Shown here piece after piece: positions 39,682-49,248 of a DNA stretch of 64,000 bases (position 1 is its first letter; every line of letters begins with the position of its first letter). The notes below the pieces were generated by a model. The model saw only the letters and a list, made by a program, of their open reading frames with translations. It was not told where the DNA came from and made no database searches. The translations under genes were made by a program, and so were the position numbers. The DNA is from Halosimplex pelagicum (GTDB lineage Archaea > Halobacteriota > Halobacteria > Halobacteriales > Haloarculaceae), in assembly GCF_013415905.1 (NCBI RefSeq), contig NZ_CP058909.1, positions 2,604,001 through 2,668,000 of the forward strand, in the 5' to 3' direction.

Positions 39682-39689
39682 GAGTTACC

Positions 39690-40964
39690 TCAGGAGTGAG
39701 TTGCTTCGACCGCCGGGTCGCCGTGCCCTTCCAGGGTGATGCCGTAGATGAGGTTTGAGTCCCCACCGGAGTGTTCGACATCGTCGTCGTCAGTCAGCTG
39801 GGCGTTGTTGACGGTGACATCGCCATCCGGGTAGCCGTAGACGACGTCGCCCTCCTTCCCGGTGAAGTAGTTGTAGTTCTGCTTCGCGCTCTCGTACGGC
39901 CCAGCGAGGTCTGCGTCGACGGAGACTGTCCGTGAACCGCAGTCGATGGACTGACGGCGAGTCCCCTGGCGCGCTTCCCGGGAGATGTCGACCTCGATGG
40001 AGAGGTCGAGCGCGTGAACGCGGTCGGCAGCAGCCGACTCGGCGAGCGCGCCACCGTCCCAGGACGAGGACGTCCCGAGGAACAGGTAGTTCGATACGTC
40101 CGTCCCGATCGCGCTGGCCCGCGACCCGGCGCCGAGGATCGGGACGCCACGGACGGCGTCGACGCCGTCGGTCTCGGTCCCGACGAGCGGGTCTTCGAGC
40201 AGCGAATTACCGTTGCCGTCCTTGACGTCGATGTCGCCGACGTGCGATCCGTCAACCCAGATGGCGTCTATATCGCTGAACGACTCGCCCGTATCACCGG
40301 TGACTGACGTCGTCCCGTCGAGGGTGAACGTGTCGCTCGTCGTGCCACCCTCAGATTCGATGGTGACCGTCTGGGTGGTGTCCTCGGCGCTCGTCGAGAC
40401 GACCTCGGGAGTCACGCCGTCGGCGGGCTGGTGGATGATGATCTGTGTGACCTTCTCCGCCGCGTAGCCTGCCTCGGCGACGATCGGGCTTGACGCCGAC
40501 GGGTCGCCCGGTGCAGCACCGGAGCTGGGCCTGCACCCCGAACCGTAGACGTACTCACGGAAGCCCGCACCTTTCGCGCCACCCGAGTCGACTTCGCGGC
40601 GGAACAGGACTTCGTGCGTGGGTTCGCTGGTCTGGTAGTCGTACGTGAGGAGTTCCCCGATCGGGTCGTTCGCGTTGCCATCGCCATCGATGAAGAAGCG
40701 CTGGAGCCACCACTGCACGGTGAGGTCGTGCTCCTCGGCGCCGCGGAAGTGATCTGTCGTATCTCCACTCCCGGCGGCCTGTTGCCCCTCAACACCGGCG
40801 TCGCCGGACCAGCCGGGGTAGCTGGCGATGTAGTCACCGTAGCGGTTCCACTCGGGATCCTCCGGTACGCGCGGGATGCCGTCGCTGTCGAACGTGGACG
40901 GGATCCACTCCGCGCGAACGTTCTGGAGTGCCGACTCAGTTGGTGCAGGTTGGTTCGTACTCAT
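39690..40964 (-). CDS. Major tail tube protein with probable Ig-like insertion, 424 aa
   Basis: Placed between tail completion and chaperone genes, the usual place of the tube protein. Ends VVYGYPDGDVTVNNAQLTDD and LIYGITLEGHG, and starts with a beta-rich core (DLTVQWWLQRFFIDGDGNAN). The middle (ADGVTPEVVSTSAEDTTQTV, SDTFTLDGTTSVTG) looks like an inserted surface domain, which explains the size above the usual 150-250 aa. Only one tube-like gene and no sheath, so a siphovirus-like tail. Confidence 0.65.
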   Translation of the reverse strand: MSTNQPAPTESALQNVRAEWIPSTFDSDGIPRVPEDPEWNRYGDYIASYPGWSGDAGVEGQQAAGSGDTTDHFRGAEEHDLTVQWWLQRFFIDGDGNANDPIGELLTYDYQTSEPTHEVLFRREVDSGGAKGAGFREYVYGSGCRPSSGAAPGDPSASSPIVAEAGYAAEKVTQIIIHQPADGVTPEVVSTSAEDTTQTVTIESEGGTTSDTFTLDGTTSVTGDTGESFSDIDAIWVDGSHVGDIDVKDGNGNSLLEDPLVGTETDGVDAVRGVPILGAGSRASAIGTDVSNYLFLGTSSSWDGGALAESAAADRVHALDLSIEVDISREARQGTRRQSIDCGSRTVSVDADLAGPYESAKQNYNYFTGKEGDVVYGYPDGDVTVNNAQLTDDDDVEHSGGDSNLIYGITLEGHGDPAVEATHS

Positions 40965-40985
40965 AAGTCTGGTACTGCTTGATGG

Positions 40986-41516
40986 TCACGGCACGTACAG
41001 GGCGCCGTAGTTCAGTTGTCGCTGTGCGATGCGGACCGGTGGGTCTTCATTAAGATCGTCCGGGGCGTCTGGACCGCGCTGACCCCCGACGCGCGTAAAT
41101 CCCGTCCCCGGCGCCGACCAGTGCTCACGGCAGATGTCGAGCGCATGCCCAGCAATCTCGTCGACGATCGTCCCGGCATCAACCGCCGCGTAGTCGTCGC
41201 TCCCACGATAGTTATCCTCGTCGTGGTCTTCGGCGCGCGCGGTCGCCAACAGCACCCCCTGGGGTGACTGGCCCGGTCCGCGTTCGGTCATGAAATCAAA
41301 CGTCGACTCACCACCACTCGTCTCGTTCGAGAAGGAGACAACCAGGCTCGGGAAGACGGCGCCGACGTTGTCGATGGAGTCCGCGGCCGGCATGTGTGCT
41401 TGGTGGTCCGGCGAGGCTTCCAGGTCGTACCCGCGGACCATGCTGGGGTCCCATTTGGCGACCAGGAGATCGATCATCTCCTGCTCGGGTTGCGTGGGTG
41501 GGCTGCGCGTGGGCAT
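40986..41516 (-). CDS. Putative tail completion/terminator protein, 176 aa
   Basis: Start chosen at MPTRSPPT because GGAGGTC lies about 10 nt upstream; a start 21 bp earlier is also open. The arrangement after the HK97 gp10-like and head-closure genes suits a tail terminator. Features: SLVVSFSNETSGGESTFDFM and IVDEIAGHALDICREHW, with a mix of strands and helix as in that family. Tentative. Confidence 0.5.
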   Translation of the reverse strand: MPTRSPPTQPEQEMIDLLVAKWDPSMVRGYDLEASPDHQAHMPAADSIDNVGAVFPSLVVSFSNETSGGESTFDFMTERGPGQSPQGVLLATARAEDHDEDNYRGSDDYAAVDAGTIVDEIAGHALDICREHWSAPGTGFTRVGGQRGPDAPDDLNEDPPVRIAQRQLNYGALYVP

Positions 41517-41521
41517 CGGGG

Positions 41522-41911
41522 TCAGACCTCCCGACACTCCAGACGAATCAGGCCGTTTCGTTCATCGACTGGCGTTTCGACGACGTACGTCGTTGCGGTC
41601 TCATCCTCAATGCGGACTGCGGCCTCACCGTCCTCACCAAAGCCCGTCCACTGGTCATGGGCATCGTCGCGGACGCGGTAGACGCGATCAACATCTGCGG
41701 TGGTGCCGCCTGTGTCGCGGTCCGCGTCCGGCTGAGGGCTATCGGCGCGTGCCGGGATCCCCGACTTGGTTGGTGCCTCGGGATACGTGACGCTGTACCC
41801 GTCGCCCGGGGAATAGGAGGCGTCGCTGGGTTCGTAGATGTCAATCGTCGTGTTATGCAGGGTGCCCGAGTGGACGCGGCGGAGCGCGCTCTCGACGACA
41901 TCACGGGGCAT
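41522..41911 (-). CDS. Putative head-tail joining protein, 129 aa
   Basis: Small beta-rich protein (LHNTTIDIYEPSDASYSPGD, TTYVVETPVDERNGLIRLEC) between the gp10-like neck protein and the tail terminator, the usual place of the head-closure (stopper) protein. The DIYEP opening followed by a later VVETP strand is common in head-closure families. No decisive motif. Confidence 0.5.
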   Translation of the reverse strand: MPRDVVESALRRVHSGTLHNTTIDIYEPSDASYSPGDGYSVTYPEAPTKSGIPARADSPQPDADRDTGGTTADVDRVYRVRDDAHDQWTGFGEDGEAAVRIEDETATTYVVETPVDERNGLIRLECREV

Positions 41912-41912
41912 G

Positions 41913-42359
41913 TCAGGCGCTCACCTCCAGGTCCGCACTCGCTTCCGGGTTGACCTCGTCCGCCGTCGGGAGTTGGTCGACGTCGTCGCCGGGCACGGCC
42001 TGGACCGAGGCCCGGAGCGTCCCGGTCTCGATGAGCCCCTTCGCTGTGATGATGCGCTTGATGCGCCGTTCGAGCCCGTACGCGATCGTCTGGACGAGTT
42101 CCTCGGCGGACCCAATCGCGTCGAGCGTCGTGTTCGTGTCGGCGGCGATCGCCGCCTGGAGGTTGCTCCTGTACGCATGGATCGCGGGCCGGACGAACGG
42201 CTTCGGGTCCATCTTGCTGGTGCCAAATTCGAGGTAGACGGCATACTCGACCGCCGTGCCGACAACCCAGGGACCGCCGCCAGTCCACCGCTCTTCAAGC
42301 CGTTCCAGCTCCTCGATCGTCTCTTCGATCCCTTCGACCATCAGGGAGAGCTCAGCCAT
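41913..42359 (-). CDS. HK97 gp10-like neck/tail protein, 148 aa
   Basis: Contains the family stretch VEYAVYLEFGTSKMDPKPFV followed by RPAIHAYRSNL, then a helix with GLERRIKRIITAKGLIETGT. The FGTS and PxPFxRPA elements are diagnostic of HK97 gp10-type proteins at the head-tail junction. It abuts the stopper candidate and overlaps the connector gene by 1 bp. Confidence 0.8.
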   Translation of the reverse strand: MAELSLMVEGIEETIEELERLEERWTGGGPWVVGTAVEYAVYLEFGTSKMDPKPFVRPAIHAYRSNLQAAIAADTNTTLDAIGSAEELVQTIAYGLERRIKRIITAKGLIETGTLRASVQAVPGDDVDQLPTADEVNPEASADLEVSA

Positions 42360-42733
42360 CAGCGGAGCCCCTTGGAATCCGGCACGCCGATCGACGCGCT
42401 CGGTTTGTCGGCACCGGCCAGCTTGCCAGTCGGGTCGAGCGTGACCGCGAGCTGTCCATGCGTCGTCCCCGAGAGTCCCTCGCCGGTCTCGCCTTCGAAC
42501 GACACCTGGCCGTCCCCCTCACGCGCCGAGGAGATCTGCCGCTCCGGCGCCGATGCGATCAGGTGCGCCGCCAGTTGCGTGACGACGTCGTCACGGACGC
42601 CGTCGTCGATTCCCTCACCCTTGATGAGTGGATCGTACAGCCGACCGGCAGGGCCGATCAGCGTGTTGATCTGCGAGTCGCTGAGGTCGGACCCGCCGAG
42701 GGCGTCCCGGACATCGTCTGGCGCGACCGTCAT
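42359..42733 (-). CDS. Putative head-tail connector/adaptor protein, 124 aa
   Basis: Helical N-terminal part (DDVRDALGGSDLSDSQINTL, DDGVRDDVVTQLAAHLIASA) and a beta hairpin that mentions SFEGETGEGLSGTTHG, resembling gp6/gp15-type adaptors that bind the portal. It starts 4 bp inside the preceding gene. Position between capsid and neck genes supports it. Confidence 0.6.
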   Translation of the reverse strand: MTVAPDDVRDALGGSDLSDSQINTLIGPAGRLYDPLIKGEGIDDGVRDDVVTQLAAHLIASAPERQISSAREGDGQVSFEGETGEGLSGTTHGQLAVTLDPTGKLAGADKPSASIGVPDSKGLR

Positions 42734-43020
42734 CGGCCGATCATGCGGCGCTGCCGCTCTTTGACCTCCTTGATTCGCCGGAGTTCCGCCATCGTCTCGT
42801 CATCGACGGCGACCGCAGCGCCGGCCGCCGGCGGCGGACCACCAGAGCCCCCGATGTCCGGCGGTCCTTGGTGGTCCGCGACGGCAGCCGGGAGGGCGAC
42901 GGCTTGTGGTTCGATCTGGATCGCTGGCCCCGGCGGTGAGGGTTGTGGGCCACTCCAGAACGGCGGGTCGGTGACGGGCATGTCCCACCACCAGGGCAGC
43001 CAGTACTCGGCGTCGTCCAT
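42730..43020 (-). CDS. Hypothetical Pro/Trp-rich 96-aa virion-region protein
   Basis: Unusual composition: EYWLPWWWDMPVTDPPFWSG followed by a Pro/Ala/Gly linker and a basic C-terminal helix (ELRRIKEVKERQRRMIGR). Between the 126-aa gene and the adaptor. Perhaps a small head accessory protein; not recognised. Confidence 0.5.
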   Translation of the reverse strand: MDDAEYWLPWWWDMPVTDPPFWSGPQPSPPGPAIQIEPQAVALPAAVADHQGPPDIGGSGGPPPAAGAAVAVDDETMAELRRIKEVKERQRRMIGR

Positions 43021-43023
43021 CAG

Positions 43024-43404
43024 TTACTCCTCCAGCTCGTCGAGGCGGTCGTCGATGACTTCGAGCGCGGTCGTCCGATCGTCGCTCTCGACTTCGAGCT
43101 CGCGGATCCGTTGGAGCTTGGCGACGGAATCGACCTCGGCGACGCGCTCCTCGATCTCGTCGACGGTCAGCTCCTCCGGGTGGGGATCGACCTCCACATC
43201 ACCGGCGGTATCGTCGGTCGCCGACCCGTCGTCAGCGTCGGCCTCGTTGCTGGCCGACTCGGCGCCGTCGTCGATCGACTCGAACGACCCGGGGATCCGC
43301 TCGTAGACGCTGACAGGGATCTCGGCCTCGTCGCCGCGGGTCAGGTGGTCGCCGTCGACCCAGACGTCACCGTCGGTGACGCGGACCCGTGTGGTCTCGG
43401 GCAT
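43024..43404 (-). CDS. Hypothetical acidic 126-aa protein after capsid gene
   Basis: N-terminal beta strands (RVRVTDGDVWVDGDHLTRGD), an acidic linker and a C-terminal helix-turn (LTVDEIEERVAEVDSVAKLQ). Helix-extension-helix-like ends are common in phage proteins encoded next to capsid genes. 5 bp after the capsid stop. Function not known. Confidence 0.55.
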   Translation of the reverse strand: MPETTRVRVTDGDVWVDGDHLTRGDEAEIPVSVYERIPGSFESIDDGAESASNEADADDGSATDDTAGDVEVDPHPEELTVDEIEERVAEVDSVAKLQRIRELEVESDDRTTALEVIDDRLDELEE

Positions 43405-43409
43405 GGGTC

Positions 43410-44561
43410 TCAGGCGTTGATCCCGGTCATCCGGGTGATGCCCGAGATACCGTCGGGCTGGGTCTTGATGAACGGCGTCCGGGAGCTGATGAGGCGGTTG
43501 TTCAGCGCGGCGCCGCCGTCGCTCTCCCAGCTGGTGTTCGTGACGCCCTGGGCGTTGACGATCTCGAAGTACCGCGGGTCGTCCAGCATCATGATGACGC
43601 TGTCGGCGTCCAGCCGCGGTGCCGGGACGATGTTGAGGTAGTCGTACTTCTGCTCGACGCGGTCGCGGACGGTCTGGTCGGCCTGCTCGGTCTCGTAGTC
43701 CTGGCGGGTGAACTCGCCCCACATCGCCCGCGGGACCATTAGCCACGCGCCGACCTCGCTGACCAGCGGGACGTCGTCCTGGTCGACGACGTCGGTCTGG
43801 TCCTCGATGGAGTCGTGGAGCGTGTCGATGTCTTCGAGCATCCCGGCGGCATCGCCGATCCACCCCGTCGAGTTGCTGGCCTGGATGATCTCCGGGATGT
43901 TCGAGTTCAGGCCGCGGACCTTGAGCAGCCCGCGCTCGGTCTGGACGTCCGGGCCCCAGCCGCCCCAGAGCTTGTTGTGCTCCAGCCGGTTCAGCGCCTG
44001 CCGCGCTTCCGTCCCGATGGAGTCGTCGAAGTCCTCACCGAACGCCTGGGCGTTCTGGAACTCCCGGGCGTCGATCTGGTAGGTGACGATGTCCATCGGC
44101 AGCGGGACGCCGTCGAGGGCGTGGCCCGGCATCTCCTGCTCGCTACGGGTCCGGAGGTTCATCGACGTCGTGCCCTCCAGCCGGGTCCCGGACATCGGCG
44201 TGAAGTAGGCGTACCGGGAGAGGTCACTCGATGCGACGAACCCGGCGCCGATCAGCTGGTCGACGACGGTCGACTGGACGAACTGGTCGTTGAGGACCAT
44301 GTCCGCGTACTGCGCCCACGAATCGACCTCCAGCGTCGAGTCCGCCGTCAGTTCGGCGGTGGGGTTCGAGCTCTTGACGCCGGTCGCCTTGTCGAGCTGG
44401 TCCCATTGGTCCGGCGAGAACGGCGACTCGGCGCGGAGCTGCTGGAGTGCCTGCTTGCGCACCTTGGGGACCGGGTTGAACAGCGCCTTCTGCGCGGTCA
44501 GCGACAGATCGTTTTCGACACTCTTCGACCACTTGGTCTCGGTGGAAATATCAGCACTCAT
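43410..44561 (-). CDS. Major capsid protein (HK97-fold), 383 aa
   Basis: Start at MSADISTETK. Position after decoration protein and protease-scaffold is that of the capsid gene. HK97/encapsulin-like layout: long N-terminal helix (LSLTAQKALFNPVPKVRKQA), the E-loop region with SRYAYFTPMSGTRLEGTTSM, a spine region (ARQALNRLEHNKLWGGWGPD) and a C-terminal part with LDADSVIMMLDDPRYFEIVN. Size is normal. Expected to be the most abundant virion protein. Confidence 0.8.
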   Translation of the reverse strand: MSADISTETKWSKSVENDLSLTAQKALFNPVPKVRKQALQQLRAESPFSPDQWDQLDKATGVKSSNPTAELTADSTLEVDSWAQYADMVLNDQFVQSTVVDQLIGAGFVASSDLSRYAYFTPMSGTRLEGTTSMNLRTRSEQEMPGHALDGVPLPMDIVTYQIDAREFQNAQAFGEDFDDSIGTEARQALNRLEHNKLWGGWGPDVQTERGLLKVRGLNSNIPEIIQASNSTGWIGDAAGMLEDIDTLHDSIEDQTDVVDQDDVPLVSEVGAWLMVPRAMWGEFTRQDYETEQADQTVRDRVEQKYDYLNIVPAPRLDADSVIMMLDDPRYFEIVNAQGVTNTSWESDGGAALNNRLISSRTPFIKTQPDGISGITRMTGINA

Positions 44562-44565
44562 TGGT

Positions 44566-45048
44566 CTAGTAGAACTCCACGACGAGGAGGTTGTCCTCGT
44601 CGCTGCGAGTGATCTCTTCGACGACACGGCCGACGAACTCCGTCGGCGAGTTCGTCCCGTCGACGGTCCCGCCCTCGTCGGTGATCTTCCCGTCCTGATC
44701 CCAGGCCGCTTCGGCGTCGGTGGGGTCGGCCGAGGCGTTGGAACTCTTGCGAAGACGGGCGCGGTCGAAGCGCCGGAAGCCGACGGTTTCGAGGTCGTTG
44801 CCCGCGTCGTAGCCGTCGTCGAGCGGCGACTCGCCAGTCTGGCCGAGCGAGCGCGACGGGTTGCGCTGCTCGCGAGCGACGCGCTTGGTCTTCGAGTCGG
44901 CGCCGACCTGCCGGACCTGGACGTTGCCGTCGGAGTCGCGATACCACTCGACGCCAGTTCCCGGGAGGGTAGCGCCGTCCGCCGTCCCGTCGACGTAGCT
45001 CTCGTTGCCGTTGACCTGTGCGATGACGGACTGGTTCTGTGCGATCAT
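44566..45048 (-). CDS. Putative capsid decoration/stabilisation protein, 160 aa
   Basis: Encoded between the protease-scaffold and the capsid gene, like gpD-type decoration proteins. The N-terminus MIAQNQSVIAQVNGNESYVD is beta-rich. A middle segment (RVAREQRNPSRSLGQTGESP) and a C-terminal strand (DEDNLLVVEFY) follow. Function assigned by position only. Confidence 0.5.
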   Translation of the reverse strand: MIAQNQSVIAQVNGNESYVDGTADGATLPGTGVEWYRDSDGNVQVRQVGADSKTKRVAREQRNPSRSLGQTGESPLDDGYDAGNDLETVGFRRFDRARLRKSSNASADPTDAEAAWDQDGKITDEGGTVDGTNSPTEFVGRVVEEITRSDEDNLLVVEFY

Positions 45049-45051
45049 GAG

Positions 45052-46578
45052 TTAGTCCTCCTGGACCCCCGTGCCGTAGTCGTCGGCGCTGGCGTCGTCG
45101 GAGCCGGCGCTGGCCGTCAGCGTCGGGGCCGCGCCGGCTGACCCCGGGAGCTGAGCCGCGAGTTCGCCGCGGACCCGCTTGTGCTCGCGCTCGACGAGCC
45201 GGTGCGCCGAGGCCAGCAGGTCCTCGCGGTCGTCCTCGTCATAGTCGTCGCTCTCGGCGATGATCTCGTCGACCTTGTCCCGCTTCGACTGACGGTCCTG
45301 TGCCGCGGCGACCGCCTCTTCGAGGCCGTCCTCAGTGACGAAGCCTTGGTCGCGCAGCGCTTCGCCGAGCTCGTCGACGGTCATGTCGCCGAGCGTCTTG
45401 CTGTCCCCCTCGTCGCTGCTAGAGGAGTCCTGTTCGTTGCTGCCGTTCTCGTCGGAGTCGGAGTTGGATCCCATATCAGAATCTGTGTCAGCATCCGTAC
45501 CGGATTCCGCCGGCTCGTCTCCAGTCGATGCGTCAGCCGTGACCTCGTCGCCGGCCTCGTCGCTATCCATCACGCCGTCAGGCGCGACGGCGACGAACCC
45601 CGAGTCGAGATAGTACCCACCCTCGCTGCGGGGGATCGGGTCCGAGGGTTCGCCGTCGGCGTGGTATCGGAGCAGCGCGAACAGCGTCTGGTCCTCGGCG
45701 AGCGCCTCGTTGAGGGCGATCTCGAACTCGGTCTCGTAGTCGCCGGCGTCGTAGGGTTGACTCGCCCCGAGCGCCGGACCGAGCCCTTCGCCGACGTCGG
45801 GGAACTCGTCCCCGGCGCCGTGGAGCGTGACCAGCCACGGCGCGTCGTCGAAACTGGCGTCGTCGACGACGATCGTCTCCCCACCCGTCGTCTGGTCGGG
45901 GAGGTAGGCGCCGCCGCGACGGTCGTTCGAGTCGAGCAGCCCGAAGTGCTCGGCGAGGCGCTTGACGAGCCCGCGCTCGTCGTCGACATCGTCGCCGGCG
46001 TCGGCCGCCGTCAGCTCGGCGCCGATGTCGGTCCCCTGGGTGAACGATGCGAGCGCCTCGTTGGGCCCCCACTCGGCCGTGTTGTTGGGCGAGTCGCCCT
46101 TCGAGACGACGGAGAGGTCGCGAAACCGAATGTTCGTCGCCTTGTACGCGCCGGTCTCGATATCCTGCTCGCCGAGGGCGAACTGCGGGTGGACCGACAC
46201 CTCGTAGCTGCCGGCCTGGACGCCCTGGGCGACCTCCTCGTCGTGCGCGGTCGCCTCGTAGCCCACGGCCTGCTGGTCGTCGAGCCAGCCCGCCTTGGAG
46301 ACCTTGCCGACGGTCTCGTCGGTCGGCGGCGGGTAGACCGGGCGGCCGTCCTCGTCGGTCGGGTGGTCGGCGGTCAGCGGTTCGCCGGCCTGCGTCTCCG
46401 CTGCCTGCTGGAGTTCGTCGGCGGCGAACAGCACCGGCGTTCCATCGTCCATGTGGAGGATGTCGCCGGCGGCCACCGCCACGCCCGAGAAGCGATACGG
46501 CGGTCCGTCGTCACTTGCGCCTGCGGTGAGCCGAGCCGTCCGGGCCGACACCCGCAGGTCGTGGTCGTCGTTGGTCAT
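45052..46578 (-). CDS. Prohead protease/scaffold protein, 508 aa (complete copy)
   Basis: Probably matures the prohead. The DUF2213-like N-terminal domain has ILHMDDGTPVLFAADELQQA, LTADHP (candidate catalytic His), YEVSVHPQFALGEQD (candidate Ser) and FRDLSVVSKGDSPNN. Residues 160-330 hold an extra domain. From about 340 the protein is acidic and helical (a Ser/Asp-rich linker, then TVDELGEALRDQGFVTEDGL and a coiled coil with SDDYDEDDREDLLASAHRLV), typical of a fused scaffold. Part of the repeat begins at 45479. Confidence 0.7.
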   Translation of the reverse strand: MTNDDHDLRVSARTARLTAGASDDGPPYRFSGVAVAAGDILHMDDGTPVLFAADELQQAAETQAGEPLTADHPTDEDGRPVYPPPTDETVGKVSKAGWLDDQQAVGYEATAHDEEVAQGVQAGSYEVSVHPQFALGEQDIETGAYKATNIRFRDLSVVSKGDSPNNTAEWGPNEALASFTQGTDIGAELTAADAGDDVDDERGLVKRLAEHFGLLDSNDRRGGAYLPDQTTGGETIVVDDASFDDAPWLVTLHGAGDEFPDVGEGLGPALGASQPYDAGDYETEFEIALNEALAEDQTLFALLRYHADGEPSDPIPRSEGGYYLDSGFVAVAPDGVMDSDEAGDEVTADASTGDEPAESGTDADTDSDMGSNSDSDENGSNEQDSSSSDEGDSKTLGDMTVDELGEALRDQGFVTEDGLEEAVAAAQDRQSKRDKVDEIIAESDDYDEDDREDLLASAHRLVEREHKRVRGELAAQLPGSAGAAPTLTASAGSDDASADDYGTGVQED

Positions 46579-46688
46579 GTCATGAATGTGTGTTCGTCGG
46601 CCCGGGGTCCTCGCCCCTCACCGCTCGCGCGGTGGGTGTCGTGTGGGGGTCATCGGCCCCGGGAGAGCGTTAGCGGCACTTCACCTGA

Positions 46689-47561
46689 CTACCCGATGAC
46701 CGGCAACCACGCGCATCTGCACTGCGGATGGACCGGGATGATCCCCCGCGCCTCGGCGACCGAGTAGACGTTGCCGTCGAGGCCTTCGCAGATGGGGCAG
46801 ACGCGGTCGTCGTCGGCGGTCTGCAGCTCCGCCTCGCCGACGACCGTGTCGACGCCCGCCTGGGAGTAGCGGTTGAGCGTCGCGCTGGCGTGCGACCGGA
46901 TGATCTCCGTCCGGGCGAGCGTCGTCGCCCGCGTCTTCCCGATCTTCTCGATGCGGTCGGAGATCGACCGGGCGATGTCGGTCGGGTTCTCGCCCTGGTC
47001 AAGCCCATCGGCGAGCTCCCGGGCAACCGCCTGGTTCAACTCCGAGGTGAGCCCGTCCCACTCGTTGACGACCCGCGTGTAGAGGGTCTGCAGCTGGTCG
47101 CGGTGGACCGGGAGCTGCATCGAGGCCGCGACCGACATCTCGGGTGCGGTGGCGTCGGCATCGGTGAGCGCGCCGTCGGCGTGTTGCAGCCCGCGCTCGT
47201 AGGCCGCCCGGATGTAGGAGATCTCCTCCGCGGTGAAGACCTCGATGCGGGCCTTCCGCAACTGCTCCGTGAGCCACTCGCGGACGGTCGTGATCACCTC
47301 GGCGCGACGCTCCGCGGAGACGTCCGGCAACGGATCCGGCTTGCGGGCGGCCTGCAGCTGGCCGTCGCGAAGGCCGAGTGCATCGCGCTCGACGATCCCA
47401 CGGCGGAGTTCGGCGTTGATGCGAGCGAGGATACCTCGGAGTCGCTGGGCGAACTCCTGCCGCAGCGTCAGCGTCTGCGTCGGGTCACCGCTGCCAGAGT
47501 GCGCCGCGTGGAGGTGGTGGCGGCCGTGCTCATGGCCGTGATTCTCGGTTGTCGCAGACAT
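46689..47561 (-). CDS. Head morphogenesis protein, SPP1 gp7/Mu F-like (copy 2)
   Basis: Second copy of the gene at 1211-2083, with the same coding length and the same C-terminal Cys/His signature (CPICEGLDGN, HPQCRC). Portal-bound minor head protein in related phages. In this copy it lies in an uninterrupted late operon with portal upstream and protease-scaffold downstream. Confidence 0.85.
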   Translation of the reverse strand: MSATTENHGHEHGRHHLHAAHSGSGDPTQTLTLRQEFAQRLRGILARINAELRRGIVERDALGLRDGQLQAARKPDPLPDVSAERRAEVITTVREWLTEQLRKARIEVFTAEEISYIRAAYERGLQHADGALTDADATAPEMSVAASMQLPVHRDQLQTLYTRVVNEWDGLTSELNQAVARELADGLDQGENPTDIARSISDRIEKIGKTRATTLARTEIIRSHASATLNRYSQAGVDTVVGEAELQTADDDRVCPICEGLDGNVYSVAEARGIIPVHPQCRCAWLPVIG

Positions 47562-47670
47562 TACTCGTAGGACCTCCCACACCGTGAACACTGCCGTGAC
47601 GTGTCACCCATCCACTGACAGGCCCCTGTGCTGGCGTCCGATTCCCCCAAACACACGCCACAAAGGGGCA

Positions 47671-49239
47671 TCACTCATCGCCTCCGGGAGTCTCTTGCCC
47701 GCCGTCGGCGACGGCTGGCGGCGCTTCGGGGCCGTCCATCTGGGCCCGCTCCTGTTCAAGGTCCATCTCCTCGACGGCGGGGGCGTCGGGAACCTCCGGG
47801 AACTCGCCAGTCTCGAGGAACTCGATCCACTCCTCGGTCCCGTAGCCGGCGAGGCGACTGCCGGCGTCCTTCGCGACGGTCGCCCGGTTGGCCTGGATCT
47901 CCGACTCGTCCATCGCGCTCGTCTCGTGGAGCGGATCCCACTCAGCGCTGAAGCCGTCGCCCTGCGGCTCGGTGACCGAGCCGTGCTCGTACGCCGCCTT
48001 GATGACGGGCCGGACGATCGTCGGCGTGACGAACTGGACGCGGCGCTCGCCGATGCGGCCGTACCAGTCCTTGAGGTCCTGCGTGGTCGCGCGCTCGCCC
48101 GTCTCGTTGCCCTTCAGGACGCTTTGGGGCGGCATATAGGGCTGGCTGGCGATCGCCTCGATGTTCGGGTCGATTACGCTGCCGGGGTCGATCTCCTCCC
48201 CGCCGAGACTCTGGACCTCGTCGGCACCGTGGGTTCGGAGGACGTTTTCCAGACCAGCCTCCCAGCGATGGAGCGCCTCCCGGAGTTCGTCGCCGCCGTC
48301 CTCCAGGTCGTAGTCCTTGTCGATGTTGACGTTGATGCCCCAGGCACTCGCCCGGTAGGCGAGCTGCCCGGCGCTGCCGAGCACGCGCTCGATGTCGATG
48401 AGGTTGTTGTAGACGGGCTGCTGGCGCGGGACACCCCGGACCTCGTCGTCGAGCAGCATGTCCGAGTGGATGTGGACGACCCGCGAGTGGTGGACGGTCA
48501 TCGTGTCCGGGCCGGCTTGGGTGACCGTGCCGTCCTCGTCGTCGTCCTCGTCGTCGAGGTCGATGTCGTACGTGAGCGGCTGGCCCCACCGACCTGACCC
48601 CGGGCCACCGAGCGTCACGTCGTCGATGGAGGCCTCGGAGAACGGTCGGAGCCCGGTCAGCTGCGTCGCGCCGTTGACCGGCTGCGCGAACGCGTCCGTG
48701 TTGACATCTTCGCCGTCCTCGTCGGAGACGTCGCGCTGACGGACGTCGTCGAACTCCAACACGAGGATGCCGAACTCGCCGATGCCGGCGAGCTTGTCGG
48801 AGCGCTTGCAGTAGTGCCACAGGTCGAGGCGGTCCTCCAGGTCGGCGACGTCGTCCTCGAACTCGGTCGTCTCGTCCGCGCCGGTGTCGGCGTCGTCGAC
48901 GATCGTCGGCGAGTCGCGCCAGCTCGTCGACGCCGGCAGGAACGTGACGGCGAACGCGTAGGGGTTCCGTAGCGCGAGCGCGTAGAACTGCTCGACGCCG
49001 GGGTTCTTGTCCCACTCGAAGACATCGTAGTAGTCGAAGTCGTCATCGTCACCGTGAATGTTCTCGCCGAGGAGGGCGGCGAGCGACTGCCGCATCGTGA
49101 GGTCGACCTGCTCGGCAGCCGTGAGTTCGAGGACCTCGTCGCCGGCGCCGGACGTAGCCTCCCCGGTCGCCTGCTTGACATCGCCGACATCGTCACTCAC
49201 GAACTGTCCGGTCTCGGGATCTCGCGGCTGGTCAGTCAT
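47671..49239 (-). CDS. Portal protein (copy 2)
   Basis: Second copy of 2193-3761, 522 aa, DUF1073/HI1409-like. It forms the DNA-entry ring. The region PYMPPQSVLKGNETG and the acidic ends are unchanged. 9 bp after the terminase gene. Confidence 0.85.
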   Translation of the reverse strand: MTDQPRDPETGQFVSDDVGDVKQATGEATSGAGDEVLELTAAEQVDLTMRQSLAALLGENIHGDDDDFDYYDVFEWDKNPGVEQFYALALRNPYAFAVTFLPASTSWRDSPTIVDDADTGADETTEFEDDVADLEDRLDLWHYCKRSDKLAGIGEFGILVLEFDDVRQRDVSDEDGEDVNTDAFAQPVNGATQLTGLRPFSEASIDDVTLGGPGSGRWGQPLTYDIDLDDEDDDEDGTVTQAGPDTMTVHHSRVVHIHSDMLLDDEVRGVPRQQPVYNNLIDIERVLGSAGQLAYRASAWGINVNIDKDYDLEDGGDELREALHRWEAGLENVLRTHGADEVQSLGGEEIDPGSVIDPNIEAIASQPYMPPQSVLKGNETGERATTQDLKDWYGRIGERRVQFVTPTIVRPVIKAAYEHGSVTEPQGDGFSAEWDPLHETSAMDESEIQANRATVAKDAGSRLAGYGTEEWIEFLETGEFPEVPDAPAVEEMDLEQERAQMDGPEAPPAVADGGQETPGGDE

Positions 49240-49248
49240 GTATGAAAA